Source of the DNA: Clostridia bacterium
GTDB taxonomy: Bacteria > Bacillota > Clostridia > Oscillospirales > Acutalibacteraceae
Direction of reading: 5' to 3'
Length of the DNA: 51,554 bases
NCBI GenBank assembly: GCA_017399175.1
Contig: JAFQEE010000039.1
Location: forward strand, 1-51,554
The notes under the pieces were generated by a model. That model was not told where the DNA came from and ran no database searches. It was given only the letters and a program-made list of their open reading frames with translations. Below, piece by piece: positions 1 through 7,128 of the stretch. Positions within the stretch are counted from its first letter, which is position 1, and every line of letters begins with the position of its first letter. A program made the translations under genes and the position numbers.

Positions 1-16
1 CAAAATCTTTGATTTT

Positions 17-100
17 GACGGAGGGAGAGATAGTTTTTCTGCACACTAAATCTCTCCCTCAGTCTGCTTCGCAGACAGCTCCCTCGTCAGAGGGAGCCAA
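17..100. repeat. Dispersed two-hairpin repeat (family B), copy 1, with an inverted partial copy
   Basis: Positions 51-100 hold the family B layout: a CCCTCAGTC lead, a short hairpin (GTCTGC/GCAGAC), then AGCTCCC, a 4-base loop and GGGAGCC. Positions 17-32 are a near-perfect inverted copy of the left end (GGAGGGAGAGAT against ATCTCTCCCTC). Three further copies are at 1502, 12776 and 46965. No open reading frame is associated. Confidence 0.75.
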
Positions 101-156
101 AGAAAAACACAATTAAAAGAGAGCGACAAATTATAATTTGCGAAATGGTTTTGATG

Positions 157-184
157 ATAAAATAGCGTGGTCAAAGACCACGCT
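157..184 (-). terminator. Rho-independent terminator of the MerR-like gene
   Basis: On the minus strand, four bases after the stop codon, a 9-bp stem AGCGTGGTC/GACCACGCT with loop TTT is followed by ATTTTATC. It ends the MerR-like gene. Confidence 0.75.
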
Positions 185-187
185 TGG

Positions 188-1411
188 TTACCATTCTAAT
201 TTCAAATGATACGGAGAATCCTTATACCCGTATTCAGCAATATATCTTACAGTATGAGTTTTATCATTATAAGCAAAGAACAAGTAAATATAGTCAAGCA
301 TAACATCTGCATCTTCTTCAATATTCATAATATATACACATTGCCAATCTCCCATAGGCTCAATACTGACAATATTATCTTTGCTTAATATTCTTTGCTT
401 TTCTTTTTCATATTCGCTTCCATATATTGATTCTGTATCATGTTCAAGTTGCCATTCTGCATATATATCCATGTGAAATGCATTTAAAAAATCATCAGAA
501 TATGAATAATAATATTTAGTTGTAGCGTTTTTATTATATACAAGTTGTTTTACTGAGTCAGGCATTTTATATGGGAAAACCTGAAAAATATCATCCCACT
601 CATACAGCATATGTTTTTCATCAACTTCTAAATAATTATTTGGATTGGTTGTTTCTGAACTATATCCAAAAAAGTGAACTGAAAAAGCAAGTGGTGAAAG
701 CAATAATGATATTACCAATAAAACTATGATAAAAATTCGCAAGGCTTTCTTTCTTATAATTTTCATATTCTTTTTATAAAGCAAAAACAAACCTAAGCAC
801 AGTACAAATTGCACAAAAAAACAATATTTGAATGGAAATAAAATCACCTTATGTATTAAAGGTAAGTCATATGGAGCTAATGTGGTATATCTGTAATCTA
901 AAGAAATTACTATGATAATTATAAGTAACATTATTGCCCCTGACATTATCATACCAATTACCGATATTACTGTAAAAATCGTTTTTTCTTTTTGTTCCTT
1001 GGGTGACAGTTCCATATCTTCTACCGGGACTTTTTCGTCTGCTAAATTGCTTGAAAGTTTTTCGCAGATTATTTCGATTGTGATATTATCTTCGTCGGCA
1101 AGAGTGCCGATTTTTTCAATTATTTCTGTGTTGAACTGTATTTTCTCGTTTGTTCTTTTTATGTAATCCTTGACTATCTGTTGTGCTGTTTCGCCACCTG
1201 ACTGTAATGATTTAATTTCCTGAATTGAAAAATCGGCTTTACGAAGTGTTGCAATATTTTTAAGTTGCACAACATCATTTTCAGAAAAATCAATACTTTT
1301 TCTGCCATTATAATTTTCATCATATTCGGGTTTTATAAGGTCGTTTTCCATATAGAGTCTGATTGCTCTGTCAGTAAGACCTGTTTCTTTGATAACCTCT
1401 TTAATTTTCAT
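188..1411 (-). CDS. Membrane-anchored MerR-family transcriptional regulator
   Basis: The N-terminus (residues 1-70) is a MerR-type winged helix: KIKEVIKETGLTDRAIRLY, then LRKADFSIQEIKSL. Residues 75-140 look helical, as in a MerR dimerisation region. Unusually for the family, three membrane segments follow (about 144-170, 189-212, 224-246), then a roughly 160-residue C-terminal part predicted outside the cell. A cytoplasmic DNA-binding head joined to an external domain suggests direct signal transduction across the membrane; the ligand is unknown. The start is ATG with AAAGGGGGA upstream. The promoter has a 19-bp spacer carrying a perfect dyad, so autoregulation is likely. No co-transcribed target is visible inside the window, and genes left of position 1 cannot be seen. 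Confidence 0.85.
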   Translation of the reverse strand: MKIKEVIKETGLTDRAIRLYMENDLIKPEYDENYNGRKSIDFSENDVVQLKNIATLRKADFSIQEIKSLQSGGETAQQIVKDYIKRTNEKIQFNTEIIEKIGTLADEDNITIEIICEKLSSNLADEKVPVEDMELSPKEQKEKTIFTVISVIGMIMSGAIMLLIIIIVISLDYRYTTLAPYDLPLIHKVILFPFKYCFFVQFVLCLGLFLLYKKNMKIIRKKALRIFIIVLLVISLLLSPLAFSVHFFGYSSETTNPNNYLEVDEKHMLYEWDDIFQVFPYKMPDSVKQLVYNKNATTKYYYSYSDDFLNAFHMDIYAEWQLEHDTESIYGSEYEKEKQRILSKDNIVSIEPMGDWQCVYIMNIEEDADVMLDYIYLFFAYNDKTHTVRYIAEYGYKDSPYHLKLEW

Positions 1412-1435
1412 GGTAAATCCCCCTTTACAATGACG

Positions 1436-1466
1436 ATTTTACATTTTTACCTTAGGTAAAAGTCAA
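1436..1466 (-). promoter_or_regulatory. MerR-type promoter with dyad in a 19-bp spacer
   Basis: On the minus strand, -35 TTGACT (1461-1466) and -10 TAAAAT (1436-1441) are separated by 19 bp. A perfect 17-bp odd palindrome, TTTTACCT-T-AGGTAAAA (1445-1461), covers the spacer. Over-long spacers occupied by the operator are typical of MerR-activated promoters. It drives the MerR-like gene itself. Confidence 0.8.
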
Positions 1467-1501
1467 GATTTTTTTGAAAAATTTTTAAACAATTAATATA
1501 A

Positions 1502-1552
1502 CCCCTCAGTCATTTCCTACGAAAATGACAGCTCCCCTTTCAGGGGAGCCAA
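1502..1552. repeat. Dispersed two-hairpin repeat (family B), copy 2
   Basis: CCCCTCAGTC lead, first stem GTCATTT paired with AAATGAC, second stem GCTCCCC paired with GGGGAGC, ending in CAAG. The first stem differs from the other copies but still pairs. Confidence 0.75.
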
Positions 1553-1556
1553 GATA

Positions 1557-1583
1557 CGGGACGATGTGGGCATCGTCCCCTAC
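1557..1583. repeat. Variable-stem hairpin repeat (family A), copy 1
   Basis: GGGACGATG, loop TGGG, CATCGTCCC, then CCTAC. The same stem recurs at 12645 and 40833. It lies directly after family B copy 2. Confidence 0.75.
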
Positions 1584-1588
1584 ATTTG

Positions 1589-2041
1589 TTATTTTGTTTC
1601 TGATTTTGCTTTGTCTTTTTCTGCGATATCATTTGTGTTCATTGAATTGCGGTAAACAATAAATCGACAGAAAAGGTACTCGGTTACAAGATTACAAGCC
1701 ATTGTTACTGCTTCGACTATGTAGTTATTAACTCCTGCATTTTCGGCTAACTGACCGAGATACAAGGAAACAGGAGTGAATACACAATAGAAAAGTGCAA
1801 CCTTGAGCATTGCAACGGGAACGTTGGTTGCTGATTTGAATGTGAATTTTCTATTTACAGTAAAGTTATAAAGAACTGACAAGATAAGTGATGGAAGATA
1901 TGCTTTCCAATGTGCACAATCGGTCAGTTCGTGAATGATTGTATAGGATACAATCTGAATAATACCTGCGCCCATTGAGAATGCAACAAATTTTGCAATC
2001 TGGATTATAGTTTCTTTGGTTGAGAGTTTTTGGTTTGACAT
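1589..2041 (-). CDS. GtrA-family membrane protein
   Basis: A 150-residue protein with four hydrophobic segments and the GtrA/DPMS hallmarks: an early helix FVAFSMGAGIIQIVSY, the central SLILSVLYNFTVNRKFTF, and a C-terminal FCRFIVYR. GtrA proteins are thought to flip or support transfer of lipid-linked sugars during glycosylation of surface polymers. No glycosyltransferase partner is nearby, so the substrate is unknown. The start is ATG with GGAG nine bases upstream. It is isolated, with repeats on both sides and a MerR-type promoter starting the next gene. Confidence 0.85.
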   Translation of the reverse strand: MSNQKLSTKETIIQIAKFVAFSMGAGIIQIVSYTIIHELTDCAHWKAYLPSLILSVLYNFTVNRKFTFKSATNVPVAMLKVALFYCVFTPVSLYLGQLAENAGVNNYIVEAVTMACNLVTEYLFCRFIVYRNSMNTNDIAEKDKAKSETK

Positions 2042-2070
2042 AATAATTTACTCCATTATAATTATTTTTA

Positions 2071-2096
2071 AGATTCTTCGCTACGCTCAGAATGAC
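2071..2096. repeat. Dispersed repeat family C, copy 1
   Basis: AGATTCTTCGCTACGCTCAG followed by AATGAC; ATTCT and AGAAT can pair. Identical copies are at 14818 and 40643. Read on the other strand it encodes VILSVAKNL, a peptide typical of spurious frames running through this repeat. Confidence 0.75.
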
Positions 2097-2114
2097 TCCG
2101 AGAAGATTGCTTTC

Positions 2115-2138
2115 GGGCGATTCGTGAATCGCCCCTAC
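2115..2138. repeat. Variable-stem hairpin repeat (family A), copy 2
   Basis: GGGCGATT, loop CGTG, AATCGCCC, then CTAC. The stem is unrelated in sequence to copy 1 but has the same architecture and the same CCCTAC edge. Confidence 0.7.
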
Positions 2139-2160
2139 AATGAAATGTTAGTCCTAACAC

Positions 2161-2184
2161 GGACAGAACAGGAGTTCTGTCCCT
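2161..2184. repeat. Variable-stem hairpin repeat (family A), copy 3
   Basis: GGACAGAAC, loop AGGA, GTTCTGTCC, then CTAC, 22 bases after copy 2. It lies just beyond the stop codon of nadE. Confidence 0.7.
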
Positions 2185-2189
2185 ACGCG

Positions 2190-2927
2190 TTATATTTCCG
2201 GATTGAATGATGGCATAAGTTCGAGTTTGAATTGATTTATTCTGTGTTTATAATCAATAAGCTTTTGCTTTTCTTTATTTTCGATTTCACCTGTTCTGAT
2301 ATATTTATCAAGTTCTGCATAGGTAAATCCAAGATTATCTTCATCAGTTTTACCGCAAAGTCCGTCAATCGGTGTTTTTTCAACAAGATTATATGGGAGT
2401 TCCAAAAGATGACCGATTTGCTTCATTTCGGCTACTGTAAGATTTGAGCAAGGGCTGAAATCCCCAACTGAATCGCCATAACGAGTTGAATAGCCAACCC
2501 AATCTTCTGAAAGATTACAGGTATTTGCAACTCTGCCATTTACTGACTGACTAACAGCATAAAGAGTTGTCATTCTTACTCTTGGCGGAATATTTTGAAC
2601 AGTTTGTGATGTAATTTCTAAATCAGCAGGAAGATTTTTCATAAGACCGTCAACAGTATCTTTAATATTAACTGTGTAGTTTTTTATTCCAAGATGCTCA
2701 ACAAGTTGTTTTGCACAATCAATATCGTGTTGTTCACCACAAGGCATAAGCACCCCGATTACTCTGTCTTTGCCCAATGCTTCAACACAAAGAGCCGCAA
2801 CGATTGATGAATCCTTACCACCTGAAATGCCAACAACTGCATTACAACCTTTTCCGTTCTCCTCAAAAAAGTTACGAATCCATTCTACACATTGATTTTT
2901 TACTTTAAGTGCATCAAATTTGTACAT
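2190..2927 (-). CDS. nadE: NAD+ synthetase, ammonia-dependent
   Basis: Converts deamido-NAD+ to NAD+ with ATP and ammonia, the last step of NAD synthesis. The ATP-pyrophosphatase loop is VVGISGGKDSSIVAALC, and the C-terminal part has the family signature VGYSTRYGDSVGDFSPCSNL and GLCGKTDEDNLGFTYAELD. At 245 residues it matches the short, ammonia-using form with no glutaminase domain. An upstream GTG in frame sits one base from the GGAG, so the ATG three codons later (ten bases from GGAG) is the better start. It has its own promoter between it and the lysS terminator. Confidence 0.95.
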   Translation of the reverse strand: MYKFDALKVKNQCVEWIRNFFEENGKGCNAVVGISGGKDSSIVAALCVEALGKDRVIGVLMPCGEQHDIDCAKQLVEHLGIKNYTVNIKDTVDGLMKNLPADLEITSQTVQNIPPRVRMTTLYAVSQSVNGRVANTCNLSEDWVGYSTRYGDSVGDFSPCSNLTVAEMKQIGHLLELPYNLVEKTPIDGLCGKTDEDNLGFTYAELDKYIRTGEIENKEKQKLIDYKHRINQFKLELMPSFNPEI

Positions 2928-2950
2928 TTTTATCACACTCCAATAATATT

Positions 2951-2979
2951 AGTTTACCACTATTTTTTGAAAGTTGCAA
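2951..2979 (-). promoter_or_regulatory. Promoter of nadE
   Basis: On the minus strand, TTGCAA (2974-2979), 17-bp spacer, TAAACT (2951-2956). It lies right after the lysS terminator. Confidence 0.6.
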
Positions 2980-2982
2980 TAT

Positions 2983-3010
2983 AAAAAGGACTACGAAAAA
3001 TCGTAGTCCT
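2983..3010 (-). terminator. Rho-independent terminator of greA-lysS
   Basis: On the minus strand, stem AGGACTACGA/TCGTAGTCCT (10 bp) with loop TTTT, followed by a T run. It sits six bases after the lysS stop codon. Confidence 0.9.
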
Positions 3011-3016
3011 GATTTA

Positions 3017-4510
3017 TTAGTCAAGTGGTTTCATTGTTGGGAACAATATTACATCACGGATTGCTTGGCTATCTGTGAGTAACATTGTCATACGGTCGAT
3101 ACCGAAACCGATACCGCCTGTTGGTGGCATACCGAGTTCAAGTGCATAAAGGAAGTCTTCGTCAGTTGTGTTTGCTTCTTCGTCACCGAGGGCAAGAAGT
3201 TCTTCCTGTGCCTTAAATCTTTCTCTCTGGTCGATTGGGTCATTAAGCTCTGAATATGCATTTGCCATTTCCCAACCATTCATAAAGAATTCAAATCGTT
3301 CAACATAGTTAGGGTCCTCAGGCTTTTTCTTTGTAAGAGGAGAAATCTCAATAGGATGGTCCATAACGAATGTTGGCTGAACAAGGTGTTCTTCAACAAA
3401 TTCTTCAAAGAAGAGATTAAGGATATCACCTTTCTTGTGGTGTTTTTCAAACTCAACATGATGCTCTTTTGCAACAGCCTGTGCTTCTTCAGTTGAATTG
3501 ATTTCATTAAAGTCAACACCTGAATACTTTTTAACAGCATCAACCATAGTGATTCTTTCAAATGGCTTTCCTAAATCCATTTCAATTCCGTTAAATGTGA
3601 TTTTTGTTGTGCCAAGAACTTCTTGGGCTACATAACGGTAAAGATTTTCTGTCAAGTCCATCATACCGTGATAGTCTGTATATGCCTGATAAAGTTCCAT
3701 AAGAGTAAATTCAGGGTTATGACGGGTGTCAACACCTTCATTACGGAAAACACGACCAATTTCGTAAACTCTTTCCATACCGCCAACGATAAGTCTCTTT
3801 AAGTAAAGTTCAAGTGAAATACGGAGTTTGATATCTGTATCAAGAGCATTGAAATGAGTTTCAAACGGTCTTGCAGCTGCACCACCTGCATTGTAAACGA
3901 GCATTGGTGTTTCAACTTCCATAAAGCCTTCGCCGTCAAGATATTTACGCACTGCGCTGATAATCTTTGAACGGTTAATAAGAGTCTGTTTTGATTCCTG
4001 ATTCATAATAAGGTCAATATAACGCTGACGATATCTCATATCAGTATTTGTTAGACCATGGAACTTTTCAGGAAGAATCTGTAAACTCTTTGAAAGGAGT
4101 GTTACGGCAGTTGCGTGGATTGAAATTTCACCTGTTTTTGTCTTAAAAACTTCACCTTCAATACCGATAATATCACCGATATCAAGTTTCTTGAAGCCTC
4201 TATATTCTTCTTCGCCAATGCTATCCCTTGCAACATATGACTGGATATTACCCTTTAAGTCCTGAATGTTACAGAATGATGCCTTACCCATAACACGCTT
4301 TGACATCATACGACCTGCAACACGAACTGTTTTGCCCTCAAGCTCGTCAAAGTTTTCCTTGATATCAGCACTGTGATGTGTCTGGTCATACTTTGTGATT
4401 ACAAACGGGTCCTTGCCCTCTTCCTGTAATGCCTTAAGCTTTTCCTGACGAATTCTCTGCTGTTCGCCCAAATCAAGTTCAGGCTGATTCTGCTTAATAT
4501 TATCTGCCAT
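3017..4510 (-). CDS. lysS: Lysyl-tRNA synthetase, class II
   Basis: Charges tRNA-Lys with lysine. 497 residues: an N-terminal OB-fold anticodon-binding domain (about 55-165) and a class II catalytic core with motif 2 [18 protein letters not shown] and motif 3 [17 protein letters not shown] near the C-terminus. The reading frame stays open 21 codons further upstream, but those overlap greA. The ATG of MADNIKQNQ has AAGGTG before it and starts 10 bases after the greA stop, so it is the chosen start. Co-transcribed behind greA, as in many Clostridia. Confidence 0.96.
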   Translation of the reverse strand: MADNIKQNQPELDLGEQQRIRQEKLKALQEEGKDPFVITKYDQTHHSADIKENFDELEGKTVRVAGRMMSKRVMGKASFCNIQDLKGNIQSYVARDSIGEEEYRGFKKLDIGDIIGIEGEVFKTKTGEISIHATAVTLLSKSLQILPEKFHGLTNTDMRYRQRYIDLIMNQESKQTLINRSKIISAVRKYLDGEGFMEVETPMLVYNAGGAAARPFETHFNALDTDIKLRISLELYLKRLIVGGMERVYEIGRVFRNEGVDTRHNPEFTLMELYQAYTDYHGMMDLTENLYRYVAQEVLGTTKITFNGIEMDLGKPFERITMVDAVKKYSGVDFNEINSTEEAQAVAKEHHVEFEKHHKKGDILNLFFEEFVEEHLVQPTFVMDHPIEISPLTKKKPEDPNYVERFEFFMNGWEMANAYSELNDPIDQRERFKAQEELLALGDEEANTTDEDFLYALELGMPPTGGIGFGIDRMTMLLTDSQAIRDVILFPTMKPLD

Positions 4511-4520
4511 TTTATTCACC

Positions 4521-4988
4521 TTATCTTGTGATTTCCACAATTTTGAATTCAAGTGTACCGTTTGGTACTTCAACAGTTACTTTATCACCTTTCTTGTGGC
4601 CGATAAGAGCCTTACCAACAGGTGATTCGTCTGAAATCTTACCAACAGCAGGGTCAGCCTGTGCAAAACCTACAATTGTGTAAGTGTATGTCTTTTTCTT
4701 TTTATCTGTAAGTTTAACTGTTGAACCGATATGAACGTTTTCGTTACCAAGTGAGTCAACATCAAGAACTTTTGCTGTTTTAAGAATGTGCTCGATTTCG
4801 CTGATTCGTGCTTCAAGTTTAGCCTGGTCATTCATAGCCTCGTCATATTCACTGTTTTCTGACAAGTCACCAAAGCTCTTTGCAAGTTTGATTTTTTCAG
4901 CAGCTTCTTTTCTTCCTTCAACCTTTAATTGGTCAAGTTCTGCCTCAAGTTCTTTAAGACCTTCTAATGTAAGTAATGTTTCTGCCAT
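4521..4988 (-). CDS. greA: Transcript cleavage factor GreA
   Basis: Rescues backtracked RNA polymerase by stimulating cleavage of the nascent RNA 3' end. 155 residues, the usual length: N-terminal coiled coil with the acidic tip loop [20 protein letters not shown] (catalytic acidic residues present), then a C-terminal FKBP-like domain with [16 protein letters not shown]. The frame extends upstream, but the ATG of [11 protein letters not shown] has AAAGGAG eleven bases upstream and the family N-terminus. First gene of the greA-lysS operon, with a consensus promoter. Confidence 0.96.
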   Translation of the reverse strand: MAETLLTLEGLKELEAELDQLKVEGRKEAAEKIKLAKSFGDLSENSEYDEAMNDQAKLEARISEIEHILKTAKVLDVDSLGNENVHIGSTVKLTDKKKKTYTYTIVGFAQADPAVGKISDESPVGKALIGHKKGDKVTVEVPNGTLEFKIVEITR

Positions 4989-5031
4989 TTTTAAAACTCC
5001 TTTTATAGGGATTTTGGGCACAACGAAACAA

Positions 5032-5045
5032 GCAGTTCGCACTGC
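5032..5045 (-). promoter_or_regulatory. Small hairpin in the greA 5' leader
   Basis: In the greA leader RNA (minus strand) GCAGT-GCGA-ACTGC forms a hairpin with a GNRA-type loop. A competing pairing of GGGGCA with TGTGCCC further downstream uses some of the same bases, so two alternative folds are possible. Confidence 0.4.
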
Positions 5046-5059
5046 CCCAATTAAAATAT

Positions 5060-5088
5060 ATTATATTAAATAAACTTCACTGTGTCAA
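5060..5088 (-). promoter_or_regulatory. Consensus housekeeping promoter of greA-lysS
   Basis: On the minus strand, TTGACA (5083-5088), 17-bp spacer, TATAAT (5060-5065): a perfect sigma-A promoter. The -35 box overlaps the last codons of the preceding unknown gene. Confidence 0.92.
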
Positions 5089-5852
5089 GAGAAATGAATG
5101 TCCTCTCTCCTCTTTTTTTCATTATTTACCATTAAATCATCAAAAACACACTCTCCTAATGAAAACACACCGCATAATTCATACAACGCTGAATAAAAAT
5201 CGTATCTTGGTATGCCATCGGGCAACAGGCTTTTGTATATAGACGGAACTGAAAAATTTTCACCTGATGAGATATTTATAAGTTCATCCTTTGCTCTTAT
5301 TGTCATAATATTTGTATCGACATTAATTTTCACATGTTTATCGGCAAAATCACTTGTTAAAACAGGACACATACCTGTATTTTTCTGTATTTTTTCGCAC
5401 ACACTTGAATACTTTTCTTTATTATCTGTTGCTATTGTTATTGATGATGAAAATGATGAAATTGTTTCTGTAAATTCGGTATATTTTCCCTCTTTATCAA
5501 GAATGGATATGTTGAGCAGATTTTTTTTATCTGTATTATTTCTAACAATATCAAGGAATGTATTTTTCATAATTTTGTCGTACAGTTTTTCGCTTTTATA
5601 AATACCGATATTCATATTATCAGGTATTTCAATTTCACAATTCACAACAAGTCGTGATGCACATTTCCCTACACATAAAAGAACCTTTTCCCAATCAATC
5701 CCCTTTTTCCCTACATACGCATCAAGCAGATAAAAGGGTGCGCCTTTAAACACAGGAATTGCGGACAGATTATATTCATCCTTTATAAATGTACCAAACA
5801 GTTTTTCAAAAAGAGTTTGATTTCTACGGTTTATTTTCAGCACACAGAACAT
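5085..5852 (-). CDS. Conserved-looking protein of unknown function
   Basis: 255 residues, soluble, with no signal peptide or membrane segment, and not recognised. The central part alternates strands and helices (NISILDKEGKYTEF, then SSITIATDNKEKYSSVCEKI, then TGMCPVLTSDF), resembling a Rossmann-like alpha/beta fold, but no nucleotide-binding glycine motif is evident. The start ATG has GGAGGG seven bases upstream. That binding site forms the 3' arm of the terminator hairpin of the ftsE-ftsX operon, so its translation probably depends on readthrough and hairpin opening. The stop overlaps the greA -35 box. A real gene is supported by its length, its good start and its non-overlap with neighbours. 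Confidence 0.7.
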   Translation of the reverse strand: MFCVLKINRRNQTLFEKLFGTFIKDEYNLSAIPVFKGAPFYLLDAYVGKKGIDWEKVLLCVGKCASRLVVNCEIEIPDNMNIGIYKSEKLYDKIMKNTFLDIVRNNTDKKNLLNISILDKEGKYTEFTETISSFSSSITIATDNKEKYSSVCEKIQKNTGMCPVLTSDFADKHVKINVDTNIMTIRAKDELINISSGENFSVPSIYKSLLPDGIPRYDFYSALYELCGVFSLGECVFDDLMVNNEKKRREDIHFS

Positions 5853-5889
5853 AAAAAATCCCTCCGCACTATTCTATGCAAAGGGATTT
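5853..5889 (-). terminator. Terminator of the ftsEX operon that also contains the next gene's ribosome binding site
   Basis: On the minus strand, AAATCCCTTTGCA, loop TAGAATAG, TGCGGAGGGATTT forms a 13-bp stem (two G-U pairs) followed by six Ts and then ATG. The GGAGGG of the following gene lies within the 3' arm and would be paired when the hairpin forms. Confidence 0.8.
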
Positions 5890-5897
5890 ATCTTTAT

Positions 5898-7097
5898 TTA
5901 ATTACCTAAAAGGTTCATAGCCTTTTTGTACTGTGCATCCTCATCGAGAGTAAGCATTTCAAATCTTGAATACTGTTCTACTGTAAGAGGAACAGCATAG
6001 TCAGGTTCAATTCCTGTACCATTAAAGCTTTCACTCTTATACGGAAGAATAGTAGCAACTGTCAATGCAACTGCACTTCCGTCACTTAATTCAAAGATTT
6101 TCTGCATTGTTCCGTTACCTGCAGTTTTATCACCAACAAGCTGAGCAACACCAAAGTCACGAAGGTCACAAGCAAAAAGTTCAGCGGCACCTGAAGTCTT
6201 GTTATTAACAAGAATTACAATGGCAAAGCCTGTACTGTCAGAATCAGCTGTAAATGTTTCAATAACATTTCCGTCCTTATCGACTGCTGTTGCTATGGCA
6301 TTTGTCCCTTCAGTTGCAATCGGTACAATCATATCAATACATTCTGCAACATCAGAAATAAGACCTGTATCGTTATTGCGAACATCAAATATTACAGAAG
6401 ATACATCATTTTTTTTCATATAATCAAAAGCGTCCTGTAATTGCTGTGCAGTTGTGCTGTAAAATGCTGTGATTTTAATATAACCGACATTACCGTTTAT
6501 ACTGTAATAAACAGTCTGTGCAGAGTATCCTCTTGCGACGGAAACTGTCCTTGAAACGCCGTCATGTGAATAAGTTACCTGAACATTGGTAAGTTTTTCA
6601 CCCTCAAGACTTTTTAACAGCTCAGTATAATTAGTACGGTTTACATTTACTGAGTCAACAGCAGTTATGACGTCGCCCTTTTGAATACCTTGAAGTTGTG
6701 CAGGAGAGCCCTCGGAAACTTCGGAAACATATATATTGTTGTTTTCACTGTCATAAACAGCAATAACGCCTATGCCACCTTTATTTCCTTTTTCCTCTTC
6801 CTTATAGTCAACATATTCATCAGGTGTCATATAGTAGCTGTAACGGTCACCAATGCCATCAACATAGCCGTCAGAAATCATAGTTTTAAGGAGATTTTCA
6901 TTCATCTCGCCAAAATAATTTTCACGAACCAACTCGTCAATTTCCGAGATAGTGGAGTGAATTCCTGAACGGGCTGAAACATCTTTTATGATACCGTTAT
7001 AAACTCCCATTGCCACCATCATTGTTATTGTTACAGTCAAAGCAACTGCAATAAAAATACAAGAAATAGCAAGACCTAATGAAATTTTTTTATTCAA
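5898..7097 (-). CDS. S41-family (CtpA-like) PDZ protein, probably lacking the catalytic dyad
   Basis: 399 residues with the layout of carboxyl-terminal processing proteases: an N-terminal membrane anchor (about 7-32), a PDZ domain (GGIGVIAVYD ... EGSPAQLQGIQKGDVITAVD, about 105-170) and an S41 core. Active S41 enzymes have a Ser three residues before a conserved Glu and a Lys in GKGxxQ. Here the first segment reads KTSGAAELFACDL, with Gly at the expected Ser position and a Ser one residue earlier. The second reads TAGNGTMQ, with Asn in place of the Lys. It may therefore be a non-catalytic binder. The start is TTG with AAAGGATG upstream. Last gene of the ftsE-ftsX-M23 operon, as ctpB follows ftsEX in bacilli. 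Confidence 0.85.
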   Translation of the reverse strand: MNKKISLGLAISCIFIAVALTVTITMMVAMGVYNGIIKDVSARSGIHSTISEIDELVRENYFGEMNENLLKTMISDGYVDGIGDRYSYYMTPDEYVDYKEEEKGNKGGIGVIAVYDSENNNIYVSEVSEGSPAQLQGIQKGDVITAVDSVNVNRTNYTELLKSLEGEKLTNVQVTYSHDGVSRTVSVARGYSAQTVYYSINGNVGYIKITAFYSTTAQQLQDAFDYMKKNDVSSVIFDVRNNDTGLISDVAECIDMIVPIATEGTNAIATAVDKDGNVIETFTADSDSTGFAIVILVNNKTSGAAELFACDLRDFGVAQLVGDKTAGNGTMQKIFELSDGSAVALTVATILPYKSESFNGTGIEPDYAVPLTVEQYSRFEMLTLDEDAQYKKAMNLLGN

Positions 7098-7128
7098 AGG
7101 ACATCATCCTTTACATTAATTTTGCATC

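Noticed and set aside
2016-2210. 64-codon plus-strand frame
   Set aside because: Consists mainly of translated repeats C and A (ILRYAQND) with no binding site.
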